36,710 nucleotides of DNA from WJMT01 sp041686095 (GTDB taxonomy: Bacteria > Acidobacteriota > Aminicenantia > Aminicenantales > Aminicenantaceae), in contig JAWLEN010000008.1 of assembly GCA_041686095.1 (NCBI GenBank), positions 1 through 36,710 on the forward strand. The letters run 5' to 3'. Position numbers and translations under genes: made by a program. Position 1 is the first letter of the stretch, and each line of letters starts with the position of its first letter. The notes under the pieces are model-generated. The model had not been told where the DNA came from. It saw only the letters and a list, made by a program, of their open reading frames with translations, and made no database searches. This document shows positions 16,654 to 25,521 of the stretch, piece by piece.

Positions 16654-17538
16654 ATGTACAGAATAAAAGAAAAAATATACAAGGGAATATTCACTCTTCT
16701 GGCCTTTGCTTCCCTTGTTTTTCTGGTTGGAATCACCCTCACGCTTTTTATAGAAGGACTGCCTGTATTCAAAGAGGTGGGATTTTTTGATTTTATTTTT
16801 GGCAAGAGCTGGTATCCCACTTATGAGCCCCCAGAGTTTGGTATCCTTCCCCTTATATTGGGTTCCCTTTGGGTCACTTTTGGAGCCGTGCTTTTTTGTG
16901 TGCCCATAGGCGTGGGAAGCGCGCTTTTTATCAATGAGCTGGCTGGAAAGAGATTGAAAGCTGTGCTTAAGCCCGTTATTGAGATCTTAGCCGGCATCCC
17001 CTCTATCGTGTATGGTTTTTTTGGAATGGTGGTAGTGGCTCCTTTTATCCAAAGGCTTTTAGGCCTTCCGGTAGGGTTGACCGCTTTCACAGGCAGTCTG
17101 ATGCTGGGAATCATGGCTACTCCCACGGTCTGCAGCATATCTGAAGACGCTCTCAGCTTTGTTCCCCGGAGTTTTCGTGAAGCCTCTCTGGCTGTGGGAG
17201 CCAACAGATGGCAGACCTTGACCAAAGTGGTTTTCCCAGCCTCTGCTTCCGGGATTTCAACCTCCATTATTCTTGGGATGAGCCGGGCTGTTGGAGAGAC
17301 CATGACCGTATTAATGGTCACAGGTGGAGCTGCAGTCATACCCCATACTTTTTTTCAACCTGTGAGGCCCATGACATCCACCATTGCCGCTGAGATGGGA
17401 GAAGCGGTTATGGGGAGTTCACATTATCATTCTCTCTTTGCCATAGGGCTTATTTTGTTTTTTATCACTTTAGTCTTTAACATAATAGCAGAACTTATAA
17501 GCAGAAGATTCAGGATGAAACTGGGATTAGGAAGATGA
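16654..17538 (+). CDS. pstC: Phosphate ABC transporter permease PstC
   Basis: 294 aa, about six transmembrane segments. It has the binding-protein-dependent permease fold with the EAA coupling loop (REASLAVGANRWQTLTKVVFPAS) that docks on PstB, and the family GIPSIVYGFFG segment. PstC pairs with PstA to form the inner-membrane phosphate channel. Follows pstS by 46 bp; its end overlaps the start of pstA by four bases (ATGA), so the two are translationally coupled. Length is normal for the family. Confidence 0.95.
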   Translation: MYRIKEKIYKGIFTLLAFASLVFLVGITLTLFIEGLPVFKEVGFFDFIFGKSWYPTYEPPEFGILPLILGSLWVTFGAVLFCVPIGVGSALFINELAGKRLKAVLKPVIEILAGIPSIVYGFFGMVVVAPFIQRLLGLPVGLTAFTGSLMLGIMATPTVCSISEDALSFVPRSFREASLAVGANRWQTLTKVVFPASASGISTSIILGMSRAVGETMTVLMVTGGAAVIPHTFFQPVRPMTSTIAAEMGEAVMGSSHYHSLFAIGLILFFITLVFNIIAELISRRFRMKLGLGR

Positions 17539-18386
17539 AAAAGCAGGTCAGCCAAAACATGGGATTCGGTCTTCTGTTTTTGTGCATCGGGACCACACTT
17601 TTTTTTCTGGGTTCCATTATTTATTTTATAGCTATCAGGGGATTTAGAATCCTGTCCTGGGATTTTCTCACCCAGGTTCCTAAGGAGGCCATGACCGCTG
17701 GAGGGGTGGCTCCGGCCATCGTGGGTACTTTTTATTTGACCATGGGAGCGATCATATTCTCACTTCCTTTGGGAGTGGCCTGTGCCGTCTATTTGACAGA
17801 ATATTCTCCAAAAGGCTTTATCGTTAATATCATAAGAATGAGTATCAACAATCTGGCTGGAGTGCCGTCTGTGGTGTTCGGTCTTTTTGGACTGGCTATA
17901 TTCGTCAAGCTTTTTAATTTCGGAGTTTCTATCCTGGCTGGATGCTGCACTTTAGGAATACTGGTTCTTCCCCAGATCATCTCTGCCTCACAGGAGGCTC
18001 TTTTAGCTGTCCCTCAGTCCTATAGAGAAGCATCACTGGCTCTGGGAGCCACTCACTGGCAGACTATAAGGAGTACTGTGCTTCCCGCTGCTTTGCCAGG
18101 AATACTGACCGGAGTTATTTTAAGTGTGGGTCGTGTGGCAGGGGAGACCGCTCCTATCCTTTTCACAGCAGCGACTTTTTATACCGGGGGTTTCCCAAAA
18201 TCTATTTTTTCAGAAGTGATGGCTCTTCCCTATCATATATACGCTCTCATGACCGAGGGTACCCATCCCCAGGAGCAGACTCAAATTGCCTATGGATGCG
18301 CCCTGATACTTCTTGCGTTGGTTCTTGCCATTTCTGCAGCGGCCATTATAATACGCCAGAAACACAGGAAAGCTTATGAGCAATAA
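17535..18386 (+). CDS. pstA: Phosphate ABC transporter permease PstA
   Basis: 283 aa, about six transmembrane segments. Homologous to PstC, with its own EAA loop (REASLALGATHWQTIRSTVLPAALPGI) and the PstA-type NLAGVPSVVFGLFGLAIFV segment. It forms the channel heterodimer with PstC. The start overlaps pstC by four bases and its end overlaps pstB by eleven bases, so translation of the three subunits is coupled. Confidence 0.95.
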   Translation: MKKQVSQNMGFGLLFLCIGTTLFFLGSIIYFIAIRGFRILSWDFLTQVPKEAMTAGGVAPAIVGTFYLTMGAIIFSLPLGVACAVYLTEYSPKGFIVNIIRMSINNLAGVPSVVFGLFGLAIFVKLFNFGVSILAGCCTLGILVLPQIISASQEALLAVPQSYREASLALGATHWQTIRSTVLPAALPGILTGVILSVGRVAGETAPILFTAATFYTGGFPKSIFSEVMALPYHIYALMTEGTHPQEQTQIAYGCALILLALVLAISAAAIIIRQKHRKAYEQ

Positions 18387-19137
18387 AGTAAAAATCAAAG
18401 TAGACAATGCCCATTTTTATTACGGCAAATCGTGTGCTTTGAAGAATATAAGCATGGATATTTATGAAAACTTGGTCACAGCCATTATAGGACCTTCAGG
18501 ATGCGGAAAGTCTACATTTATCCGTTTGTTCAATCGAATGAACGACCTTATTCCACGCACAAGATTCGAAGGAAAGATTTATTTGGATGGAGAAGATATT
18601 TATAAGCCCAAAGTTGATATTGTGGATATCCGAAGACGGGTGGGGATGGTGTTTCAAAAACCAAATCCTTTTCCTAAGAGTATTTTTGACAATATCAGCT
18701 ATGGACTTAAAGTCAATGGGATGAAAAATAAAACCGCTATTGAAGAAAGAGTTGTGGAATCTCTCAAGGATGCAGCTATCTGGAATGAAGTCAAAGACAG
18801 GCTGCATGAAAACGCTCTGGGTTTATCCGGAGGTCAGCAGCAGAGACTTTGTATAGCCAGATGCCTGGCTGTAAAGCCCGAAGTGATTCTTTTTGATGAG
18901 CCCGCGGCAAGCTTAGATCCCATTTCTACAAAAAAGATAGAAGAGCTTATTGAAAAGCTCAGAAAGAAATACACCATTGTTATTGTCACTCATAACATGC
19001 AGCAGGCGGCCAGAATTTCTCAGTACACTGTTTTTCTTTATATAGGGAAGTTGATAGAGTATGCGCCTACAGATGAGCTCTTTACTGTGCCGAAAAACAA
19101 AATGACAGAAGACTATCTAAGAGGAAAATTTGGATAA
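18376..19137 (+). CDS. pstB: Phosphate ABC transporter ATPase PstB
   Basis: 253 aa. Walker A GPSGCGKST at 39-47, Q-loop in GMVFQKPNPFPKSIFDN (the PstB-typical wording), signature LSGGQQQR, Walker B VILFDEPAASLDP and switch His in IVTHN. It hydrolyses ATP to drive phosphate import through PstCA. The start lies inside the end of pstA (11-bp overlap). The length is that of an intact PstB. Confidence 0.97.
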   Translation: MSNKVKIKVDNAHFYYGKSCALKNISMDIYENLVTAIIGPSGCGKSTFIRLFNRMNDLIPRTRFEGKIYLDGEDIYKPKVDIVDIRRRVGMVFQKPNPFPKSIFDNISYGLKVNGMKNKTAIEERVVESLKDAAIWNEVKDRLHENALGLSGGQQQRLCIARCLAVKPEVILFDEPAASLDPISTKKIEELIEKLRKKYTIVIVTHNMQQAARISQYTVFLYIGKLIEYAPTDELFTVPKNKMTEDYLRGKFG

Positions 19138-19179
19138 AAAATTTAAAAAGAGAGATATGGCTAGCAAGAGGAGGATAAA

Positions 19180-19836
19180 GTGCTGGAAAAAGAAGTGATT
19201 TCATTAAAGAAAAGAATTGTTGAATACGCTACTTTTGTGGAACAGATGATAAAAAACAGCATTGATGGATTGATGGAGAAAGAAAAGTCCTTGTTAAAAA
19301 AAGTTATCAAAGAATTAGAGCCCAAAGCCAATGACATGGAAATAGATATCGAAGAGCAGGGCACTGTGGTCATGGCTAGATTTCAACCTAAAGCCAAAGA
19401 TCTCCGTCTCATATTAATGATATTAAAGATGAACAATGATTTAGAAAGAATGGCAGACCACGCGGTGAATATTGCGGAAAGAGGTCTTTTTCTTATCAAG
19501 AAACCCATAGTCAAACCTCTTATAGACATTCCCAAAACCGCTGAAATAACCATTCATATGCTCAAAGACAGTATCGATTCTTTTGTGAAAGAAGATTCCA
19601 GATTAGCCAAAAGTGTGTGTGAGAGGGATGAAAAAATAGATAACTTGAACAATCAAATCCTCCGGGAATTGATCACCTATATGTTTACAGATCCTTCCAC
19701 CATAGAGCGATCTATTAAACTCATTCAGATTTCCAATAATTTTGAGCGGATTGCTGACTTAGCCACAAATATCTGTGAAGATGTGATTTATATCGTGGAA
19801 GGAAAGGTCATCAAACACCATAGGGATGCAGAATAA
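19180..19836 (+). CDS. phoU: Phosphate signalling regulator PhoU
   Basis: 218 aa starting at GTG 19180, chosen because AGGAGG sits just upstream and the protein start (LEKEVISLKKRIVEYATFVEQM) aligns with PhoU. The protein is all alpha-helical with two PhoU three-helix repeats, including the metal-contacting motifs NDLERMADHAVNIAERG and NNFERIADLATNICEDV. PhoU links the Pst transporter to the PhoR kinase and keeps the Pho regulon off when phosphate is plentiful. It ends the operon 42 bp after pstB and converges on the cyclase gene with only 12 bp between them. No phoB/phoR genes are in the window. Confidence 0.95.
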   Translation: MLEKEVISLKKRIVEYATFVEQMIKNSIDGLMEKEKSLLKKVIKELEPKANDMEIDIEEQGTVVMARFQPKAKDLRLILMILKMNNDLERMADHAVNIAERGLFLIKKPIVKPLIDIPKTAEITIHMLKDSIDSFVKEDSRLAKSVCERDEKIDNLNNQILRELITYMFTDPSTIERSIKLIQISNNFERIADLATNICEDVIYIVEGKVIKHHRDAE

Positions 19837-19848
19837 CTTACGGATGTT

Positions 19849-21132
19849 TCAGGCAACCTCCACTCTATTCCGTCCTTTTTCTTTGGCTCTGTAAAGAGCT
19901 CTGTCTGAACGCTTCAAAAGGTCTTCGGGGTCAGGCTGGTCTTGGTGAGGACAGGAAGAAACCAGGCCGATACTTATGGACACAGGAATGCTTTTCCCCT
20001 CTGTTGTTAAGGGTTGTTTATTGAATGATTTTTTCAGGCGCTGGGCTGCTTTTTGAGCCTGTTTTTGTTTTGTGTTGGGCAAAACAATAAGAAATTCTTC
20101 ACCTCCATACCGTCCTTTGATGTCATAACTGCGAAAAACTTTTTGGATGAGTCGACTTGTTTTTTTGAGGACCTGGTCACCTATTTGATGCCCGAATTTA
20201 TCGTTTATTTCTTTGAAATGATCTAAATCAGCCATCAGAATAGAAATGGAATTTTCCTGGCGCGCAGCTCTCTGCACTTCTTCTTTTAGCCTGTCTAAAA
20301 CCGCACCGTGGTTTAAAAGTCCGGTCAGGTCATCAGTTAATGCTTTTTTCTTTAATATTTTATTGACTTGCTTTAACTCTTCTTCCATTTTTATCCTTTT
20401 CGTGATGTCTCTGGCTATCCCTAACACAAGATGAGGTTTTCCTTTTCGATAGATGACCGAGGATTTAGTTTCCACAAACACAGGGGTTCCGTCTTTGCGT
20501 TTTAACTTAAAGCGGCCCAGCTTCTTTTGGGTTCCGGTTTTTTTTAACTCCTGCAGGAGTTTATAAATTTTATGAAGGTCTTTGGAATACAGCAGTTTAC
20601 TGAAGTTGATTTGACTGATCTCTTTTTTGGTGTATCCAAGACCATGGAGTGCTGGCTCATTAGCGTCTAAAAATCTCCCTTTAAAATCATGGATATAAAT
20701 CCAGTCCAAAGAGCGTGAAAACAAGGCATTCCATTTTTTCTCCGTATCCTCTAAATTAGCCTGCAATTTTCTGTATTTTGTCAAATCTCGGGCCACTCCC
20801 TGTACAGCCACCAGCTTGTTGTTTTCTATGACTGGACTGGTTATGATCTCTATTGGAACGAGTTGTCCGTCTTTCCGGATGATTTCTATTTGGAGGTGTT
20901 TATCAATTTTTTCTCCTTTGATGCGTTTTTTGAGTTGGGATTCTACTTGCTTGATGTAAGAGGGAGCGATGATCTCTTTCATGTTCATTTTCAGAAGCTC
21001 ATCCAATGGATACCCGGTTACTTTTTCAGCAGCCCTGTTTCCGAATATAAACTGGCCTTTTAGATCGATTTCAAGAATGATATCCTGGGTGTTGTTGATG
21101 AGTCTTTTTAAATGTTCTTCTGTTTTTGAAAT
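19849..21132 (-). CDS. Diguanylate cyclase with two PAS domains, probable AUU start
   Basis: 427 aa from an ATT at 21132. Domains: PAS 1 about 4-125 (TQDIILEIDLKGQFIFGNRAAEKVTGYPLDELL), PAS 2 about 132-255, and GGDEF about 265-427 with the active GGEEF motif. RSYD, five residues before GGEEF, is an I-site for product inhibition. The enzyme makes cyclic di-GMP; the PAS domains sense an unknown signal, and no membrane segment is visible. The first usual start codon (TTG 21006) falls inside PAS 1 and would cut it. No in-frame ATG, GTG or TTG exists between it and the stop at 21160-21162. ATT 21132 follows GAGGGG at ideal spacing and a promoter just upstream, so AUU initiation is the best reading. 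Confidence 0.85.
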   Translation of the reverse strand: MSKTEEHLKRLINNTQDIILEIDLKGQFIFGNRAAEKVTGYPLDELLKMNMKEIIAPSYIKQVESQLKKRIKGEKIDKHLQIEIIRKDGQLVPIEIITSPVIENNKLVAVQGVARDLTKYRKLQANLEDTEKKWNALFSRSLDWIYIHDFKGRFLDANEPALHGLGYTKKEISQINFSKLLYSKDLHKIYKLLQELKKTGTQKKLGRFKLKRKDGTPVFVETKSSVIYRKGKPHLVLGIARDITKRIKMEEELKQVNKILKKKALTDDLTGLLNHGAVLDRLKEEVQRAARQENSISILMADLDHFKEINDKFGHQIGDQVLKKTSRLIQKVFRSYDIKGRYGGEEFLIVLPNTKQKQAQKAAQRLKKSFNKQPLTTEGKSIPVSISIGLVSSCPHQDQPDPEDLLKRSDRALYRAKEKGRNRVEVA

Positions 21133-21168
21133 ATTTTCCCCTCTTCTTTCAATTTTATTTTATCTATA

Positions 21169-21197
21169 TAGATAATCGATTCCATCCTGTTTGTCAA
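21169..21197 (-). promoter_or_regulatory. Promoter of the diguanylate cyclase gene
   Basis: On the minus strand TTGACA (21197-21192), 17 bp, then TATCTA (21174-21169). The expected transcript start near 21162 leaves a leader of about 30 nt containing the GAGGGG ribosome-binding site, which fits the proposed ATT start at 21132. Confidence 0.55.
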
Positions 21198-21274
21198 TTC
21201 AGTTTTTTTGTTCTTAATAAGAAAAAATCAGTCTGAAGAAAAAGCTTATATTTTTTAGGGACGTAGGTATTCCC

Positions 21275-21303
21275 TCCACAACAGAAATAAAAAACTATAT
21301 AAT
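21275..21303 (+). promoter_or_regulatory. Putative promoter of the glycerate kinase gene
   Basis: TCCACA (21275), 17 bp, then a perfect TATAAT (21298-21303), about 37 bp before the ATG at 21340. The -35 matches four of six consensus bases. Confidence 0.45.
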
Positions 21304-21339
21304 AAAAATAACAGCATTTTTCAAGAATCGGTTAGGTTA

Positions 21340-22701
21340 ATGACCTTGTTTAAAAAAGAAAAATCAAACTTTGATTTATTATCCTGCGGACAAAACATAT
21401 ATTCAGCAGCGCTGGATGCTGTGTCCCCTGAAAAACTTATGAAAGATAAAGTATTGGTGAGAAAAGAACAGCTTTCTATCCTGGGCAAAAGATTTGACCT
21501 AACCCATTTTGAAAATATTTATGTGGTGGCGTTTGGAAAATCAGGTCCTCAGTTCGCTGAAAATATGCTTCGGATTATGGGGAAAAAAATAAAGGGGGGA
21601 ATTTTTGTCGGCCAAAAAGAAAAGCAAGACAACCTTCCCCCCCTAATATATATGAAAGCATCTCATCCTCTTCCTGATTCAAACAGTGTCCAGACAGCTA
21701 AAAAGATACTTTTTTTGGCTGAAGAATTAAAGGAAAAGGACCTTCTGATCGCCCTTATTTCAGGAGGAGGGTCTTCCCATGTCTGCCTTCCTTCTCGAGG
21801 GGTGAGATTGAGCGAAAAAAGAAAGGTGATCCAAAGCTTACTTCAAGCAGGAGCTGATATTAAAGAGCTCAATACAGTAAGGAAGCATCTCTCCCTTATA
21901 AAAGGAGGGCGGTTGTCAAGGGCTGCTTTTCCTGCTACAGTGATAAGTCTGATTATATCTGATGTTATAGGAAATGACTTGGAAGCCATTGCCTCTGGCC
22001 CGACTTATTGGGATTCTTCCACTTTTCAAGACTCCATAAACATATTAAAGAAATATCATCTATGGGAATATTCTCCAGAACCTGTAAAGAAAGTGCTGAA
22101 AAAGGGGGTTCAGAAAAAATTGAGGGAAAGTGTTAAAAAAGGGGATCCTTTGTTGAGAAAGACCTATAATTTTATTTTGGGCGACAATAAAGATGCTTTA
22201 GAAGCAGCGGCAAAAAAAGCTTCTCAATTAGGATTTAAAGTGTCCATCCTTTCTTCATCTGAAAAAGGTGAAGCAAGGGAGAGAGCCAAACATTATATTT
22301 CATTACTGTTGGGTACCATAGAACAGGTTAAACAAAATCCTGAGCCTATTTGTTGGCTTTCTGGGGGAGAGTTGACAGTAACTGTAAAAGGTTCAGGAAA
22401 AGGCGGCCGAAACCAGGAGTTTGTCCTTGCTTTTATTAATGAGGCCAGACAAAGGGGAATCAAACTGGATGGCTGGATTATTATAAGCCTAGGCACAGAT
22501 GGAATAGATGGTCCTACGGATGCAGCCGGAGCGTGGGGCTCTGAGAAAACTCTAAAAAAAATAGAGAAGCTCTCTATGGATCCGGAGAAATTTCTTGCCC
22601 GTAATGATTCTTATCATTTTTTTAAACAAGTCCATGGATTAATAAAAACCGGGCCAACCCAAACAAATGTTATGGATCTTCGAATATTGATTGTGGAATA
22701 A
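21340..22701 (+). CDS. Glycerate 2-kinase (GckA/MOFRL family)
   Basis: 453 aa, the usual length for the type II glycerate kinase family (DUF4147 N-domain plus MOFRL C-domain). The N-terminal part has VVAFGKSGPQFAENM and the glycine-rich ALISGGGSSHVCLPSRG. The C-terminal MOFRL domain contains SGGELTVTVKGSGKGGRNQEFVLAF and SLGTDGIDGPTDAAGAW. It phosphorylates D-glycerate to 2-phosphoglycerate with ATP in the cytoplasm, feeding lower glycolysis; it also fits degradation of sugar acids that yield glycerate. Ribosome-binding site weak (GGTTAGG). Separated by 128 bp from the next gene. Confidence 0.9.
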   Translation: MTLFKKEKSNFDLLSCGQNIYSAALDAVSPEKLMKDKVLVRKEQLSILGKRFDLTHFENIYVVAFGKSGPQFAENMLRIMGKKIKGGIFVGQKEKQDNLPPLIYMKASHPLPDSNSVQTAKKILFLAEELKEKDLLIALISGGGSSHVCLPSRGVRLSEKRKVIQSLLQAGADIKELNTVRKHLSLIKGGRLSRAAFPATVISLIISDVIGNDLEAIASGPTYWDSSTFQDSINILKKYHLWEYSPEPVKKVLKKGVQKKLRESVKKGDPLLRKTYNFILGDNKDALEAAAKKASQLGFKVSILSSSEKGEARERAKHYISLLLGTIEQVKQNPEPICWLSGGELTVTVKGSGKGGRNQEFVLAFINEARQRGIKLDGWIIISLGTDGIDGPTDAAGAWGSEKTLKKIEKLSMDPEKFLARNDSYHFFKQVHGLIKTGPTQTNVMDLRILIVE

Positions 22702-22829
22702 TTTTGTCTTGTATATTATCTGTAAATTTATTATGTTAAATAACCTGGATTATTCAAAAAAAGATCGAGAAGTCAGGGCCCAGAATAGTCCAGTTTAAAC
22801 AGAGAATTTAATAAGGGTTGAGGATCGTT

Positions 22830-23291
22830 ATGGATAAAGATTGGAAAGTTGAATTAGCTAATTTTTTTGAAGAGTTAAGAATTCTGAGAACAAGCAAACA
22901 GGAATCTTTAAAGGATTTCGACCAGTTTTGTGAATTTGTAGTGGAGCCTGCGTTTGAAAGCTTAGAGGACGAACTGATTCAGTATGGAATTAAATCCAAG
23001 GTCATAAAGATTAAAGGAAAATCTATTGCCTTTCAGATAAACTTTGGTAAATCAAGCATCAGCAATTTTAAATATGTCATATATCTTCCCAAAGGATCTC
23101 TGACTCTTAGAGTGAAATTGAAGTTAAGGGGAAGGAGGACTAAAAAGAGCGAGGCCAAAGAGGAAGAAGTGGATTTTATGGAAGGAATTGATCCAGATGA
23201 TATCCTTGACCTGGATAAAGAAGGAATCATCCTGGATGTTATTAAGAAGTACAGAAATTTCATTTATAAATCAGAAGCGGTCATGGGATAG
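22830..23291 (+). CDS. Hypothetical cytoplasmic protein
   Basis: 153 aa from ATG 22830, preferred over an in-frame TTG at 22818 because TGAGG lies six bases before the ATG. No signal or membrane segment. The N-terminal half is helical (ELANFFEELRILRTSKQESLKDFDQFCEFVVEPAFESLEDEL); the middle has beta strands (KVIKIKGKSIAFQINF, YVIYLPKGSLTLRVKLKL); a charged linker and an acidic stretch (DPDDILDLDKEG) follow. I do not recognise the family. It is 13 bp before pgeF, so the two are probably co-transcribed. Confidence 0.7.
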   Translation: MDKDWKVELANFFEELRILRTSKQESLKDFDQFCEFVVEPAFESLEDELIQYGIKSKVIKIKGKSIAFQINFGKSSISNFKYVIYLPKGSLTLRVKLKLRGRRTKKSEAKEEEVDFMEGIDPDDILDLDKEGIILDVIKKYRNFIYKSEAVMG

Positions 23292-23304
23292 AGAATAGCC
23301 TATA

Positions 23305-24003
23305 ATGAGGATCCAGATTTCTTATCTTAAAGAAATGCCCTTTCTCATCCATGGATTTGGCAATAAGCATCTCACTGAAAAATTCTTGGATGACAGCTTC
23401 CCCTATAATGAATTTAGAAAATTATTTCTTGACCAGAAGCATTCAGATATCATACACGGCATTGAAGGTGAATCTAATGAGGTTCTTGAAGGGGATGGCT
23501 TTATTACTTCTCTTCCTCAAGTCCTTCTTGTCATTAAGACAGCTGACTGTCTTCCTGTTTTATTGGCAGACACAGAGAATAAGGTGATAGGGGCTGTGCA
23601 CTGCGGCTGGAAGGGATCAGGAAAAAGAATTCTGCAAAAAGCTTTGAAAAGGATGAAAGAAGAATATTTATGCCGGGATTCCTCTTTATTAGCGGCCTTG
23701 GGGCCTAGCATTTGTGGAAAATGTTATGAGGTAGGGACAGAGGTGTATGATTTTTACAAAGAGAGAAACCATCCGTTGCAGGTCTTTAAAAAGCACCCTA
23801 AGAAGGAAAAGAAATATTTTCTTGATTTAAAGAGGGTCAACCAGTTACAATTGCAAGAACTGGGTGTAGGGAAGGAAAGAATATTTTGTGTCAATCAATG
23901 TACCTATTGCAATAAACAATTTCTATCTTATAGGCGAGACAGAAATAAAGATGGCAGAATGCTGAGTTTTATAGGCATGTCATTTGATAATTTAACTGAA
24001 TAA
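23305..24003 (+). CDS. pgeF: Peptidoglycan editing factor PgeF / polyphenol oxidase family (YfiH, DUF152)
   Basis: 232 aa. The metal/active-site triad of the family is visible: His in DQKHSD, Cys in TADCLPVLLAD and His in GAVHCGWKGSGKRIL, along with the later GPSICGKCYEVG and RRDRNKDGRM segments. YfiH proteins have a laccase-like fold and have been described as purine nucleosidase/deaminases and as factors that prevent wrong amino acids entering peptidoglycan. Cytoplasmic. Thirteen bp after the hypothetical gene and 16 bp before purC, so one transcript is likely. Confidence 0.92.
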   Translation: MRIQISYLKEMPFLIHGFGNKHLTEKFLDDSFPYNEFRKLFLDQKHSDIIHGIEGESNEVLEGDGFITSLPQVLLVIKTADCLPVLLADTENKVIGAVHCGWKGSGKRILQKALKRMKEEYLCRDSSLLAALGPSICGKCYEVGTEVYDFYKERNHPLQVFKKHPKKEKKYFLDLKRVNQLQLQELGVGKERIFCVNQCTYCNKQFLSYRRDRNKDGRMLSFIGMSFDNLTE

Positions 24004-24019
24004 ATTATACGAGGCTAAA

Positions 24020-24910
24020 ATGGGAGAAAAATTTTCGGATATTAACATACCTGATTTAAAGTTGTTTAAAAAGGGAAAAGTCAGAGATATTTATGAGCTG
24101 GAGGATAAGCTGCTCTTCGTGGCATCTGACAGAATATCTGCGTTTGATTATGTGCTTCCTTCTCTTATCCCGGATAAAGGAAAAGTACTGACTCAGATTT
24201 CGAAATTTTGGTTCGAATTCACTTCTTTGGTCTGTCCGAATCATATGATTACGGCTGATTTCGAGGAGTTTCCTGGATTTATTAAGAAATATAAGAGCCT
24301 CCTGGAAAAACGATCTATGCTGGTTTTCAAAACTGATGTGATACCCATTGAATGCATTGTGAGGGGATATATTTCTGGCTCAGCTTGGAAAGACTATAAA
24401 AAAGGCGGAAAGGTAAGCGGGATAAAGCTGCCTTCAGGGATTAAAGAGTCAGATCAACTGGATGAGGTGATTTTCACCCCCTCTACCAAAGCTGAACAGG
24501 GACATGATGAAAACATATCATTTAAACAGATGCAGAAGGAAATAGGAGCAGAGAGGGCCCAGAAAATTAAAGAGGTCAGCATTGCCCTTTATCAAAAAGC
24601 ATCCCTGCATGCTCTGTCAAAAGGCATATTGATCGCTGATACAAAATTTGAATTTGGGTTGAGAAATGGAGAATTGGTATTGATAGATGAAATATTTACT
24701 CCGGATTCGTCAAGGTTTTGGCCTGTAGAAAGCTATTCACCCGGAGGTCCTCAGCCCAGCCTGGATAAACAATTTGTGAGAGATTATCTGGAAAGCACAG
24801 ATTGGGATAAAAATTCACCCCCACCGAAACTTCCTGATTCTATCATCGAGCAGACCGCTCTAAGGTATAAAGAAATTTATTTTAAATTAACAGGAAAAGA
24901 TGAACTATAA
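24020..24910 (+). CDS. purC: Phosphoribosylaminoimidazole-succinocarboxamide synthase (SAICAR synthetase)
   Basis: 296 aa, the length of the longer PurC forms. Motifs in order: KLFKKGKVRDIYEL (nucleotide-binding start), SDRISAFDYVLPSLIPDKGKVLTQISKFWFE, IECIVRGYISGSAWKDY, and LIDEIFTPDSSRFWP. It joins CAIR and aspartate using ATP in purine synthesis. GAGG precedes the ATG. No other purine genes are adjacent; 74 bp separate it from cvpA, whose family often sits near purine genes. Confidence 0.96.
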   Translation: MGEKFSDINIPDLKLFKKGKVRDIYELEDKLLFVASDRISAFDYVLPSLIPDKGKVLTQISKFWFEFTSLVCPNHMITADFEEFPGFIKKYKSLLEKRSMLVFKTDVIPIECIVRGYISGSAWKDYKKGGKVSGIKLPSGIKESDQLDEVIFTPSTKAEQGHDENISFKQMQKEIGAERAQKIKEVSIALYQKASLHALSKGILIADTKFEFGLRNGELVLIDEIFTPDSSRFWPVESYSPGGPQPSLDKQFVRDYLESTDWDKNSPPPKLPDSIIEQTALRYKEIYFKLTGKDEL

Positions 24911-24984
24911 AGCCTCATATCCAGAGGAATAGATATTTATGGGAGATACTGGATGATTGAGGGATAAAGGAACAGGAGGGAATA

Positions 24985-25521
24985 ATGGTTTTTAATTGGC
25001 TGGATGTGATACTGCTTATCATCCTTATTATTACTGTTATTTTGGGAATAATCAAAGGTCTGGTGAGGCAATTAATTGGGATTTTAGCTGTCATAGTGGG
25101 AGTGATACTGGCCATGGCTTATTACCCTTATGTTTCAAAAGCAGTCAAACCTCTTTTTTCAAATGAAGCGCTGGCTGAATTTCTTGGATTTTTGATTATA
25201 TTTGTGGTTACTCTAATTTTGGGCTGGATTATAGGAAGGCTGTTCTCTAAGGCAATGAAAGGCTCTCTAAAGTTTTTGAACCATTTATTTGGAGGGGGGC
25301 TTGGTCTTATAAAGGGTATTCTGATATGTGGCATTATTGTTTTTGCTCTGCTTGTTTTTCCTGTTGAGAACAGAGCTTTAGAGGAATCGGAGCTGGCTCC
25401 TTACTGTCTTAAAGTCACTCAAGCCGCCGTTGACTTGATTCCTTTGGAACTTAAAGAGAAATTCAATAAGGCTTATAATGAGATCATGAAAAAAGGAAAG
25501 AAAGATGCCGAAAGAGTCTAA
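24985..25521 (+). CDS. CvpA family membrane protein
   Basis: 178 aa with four hydrophobic segments and the CvpA/colicin V production family pattern: N-terminal NWLDVILLIILIITVILGIIKG, RQLIGILAVIVGVILA, and LNHLFGGGLGLIKGILICGIIVF. Family members are inner-membrane proteins of poorly defined role. AGGAGG precedes the ATG. Its end overlaps the next small gene by 17 bases. Confidence 0.85.
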   Translation: MVFNWLDVILLIILIITVILGIIKGLVRQLIGILAVIVGVILAMAYYPYVSKAVKPLFSNEALAEFLGFLIIFVVTLILGWIIGRLFSKAMKGSLKFLNHLFGGGLGLIKGILICGIIVFALLVFPVENRALEESELAPYCLKVTQAAVDLIPLELKEKFNKAYNEIMKKGKKDAERV

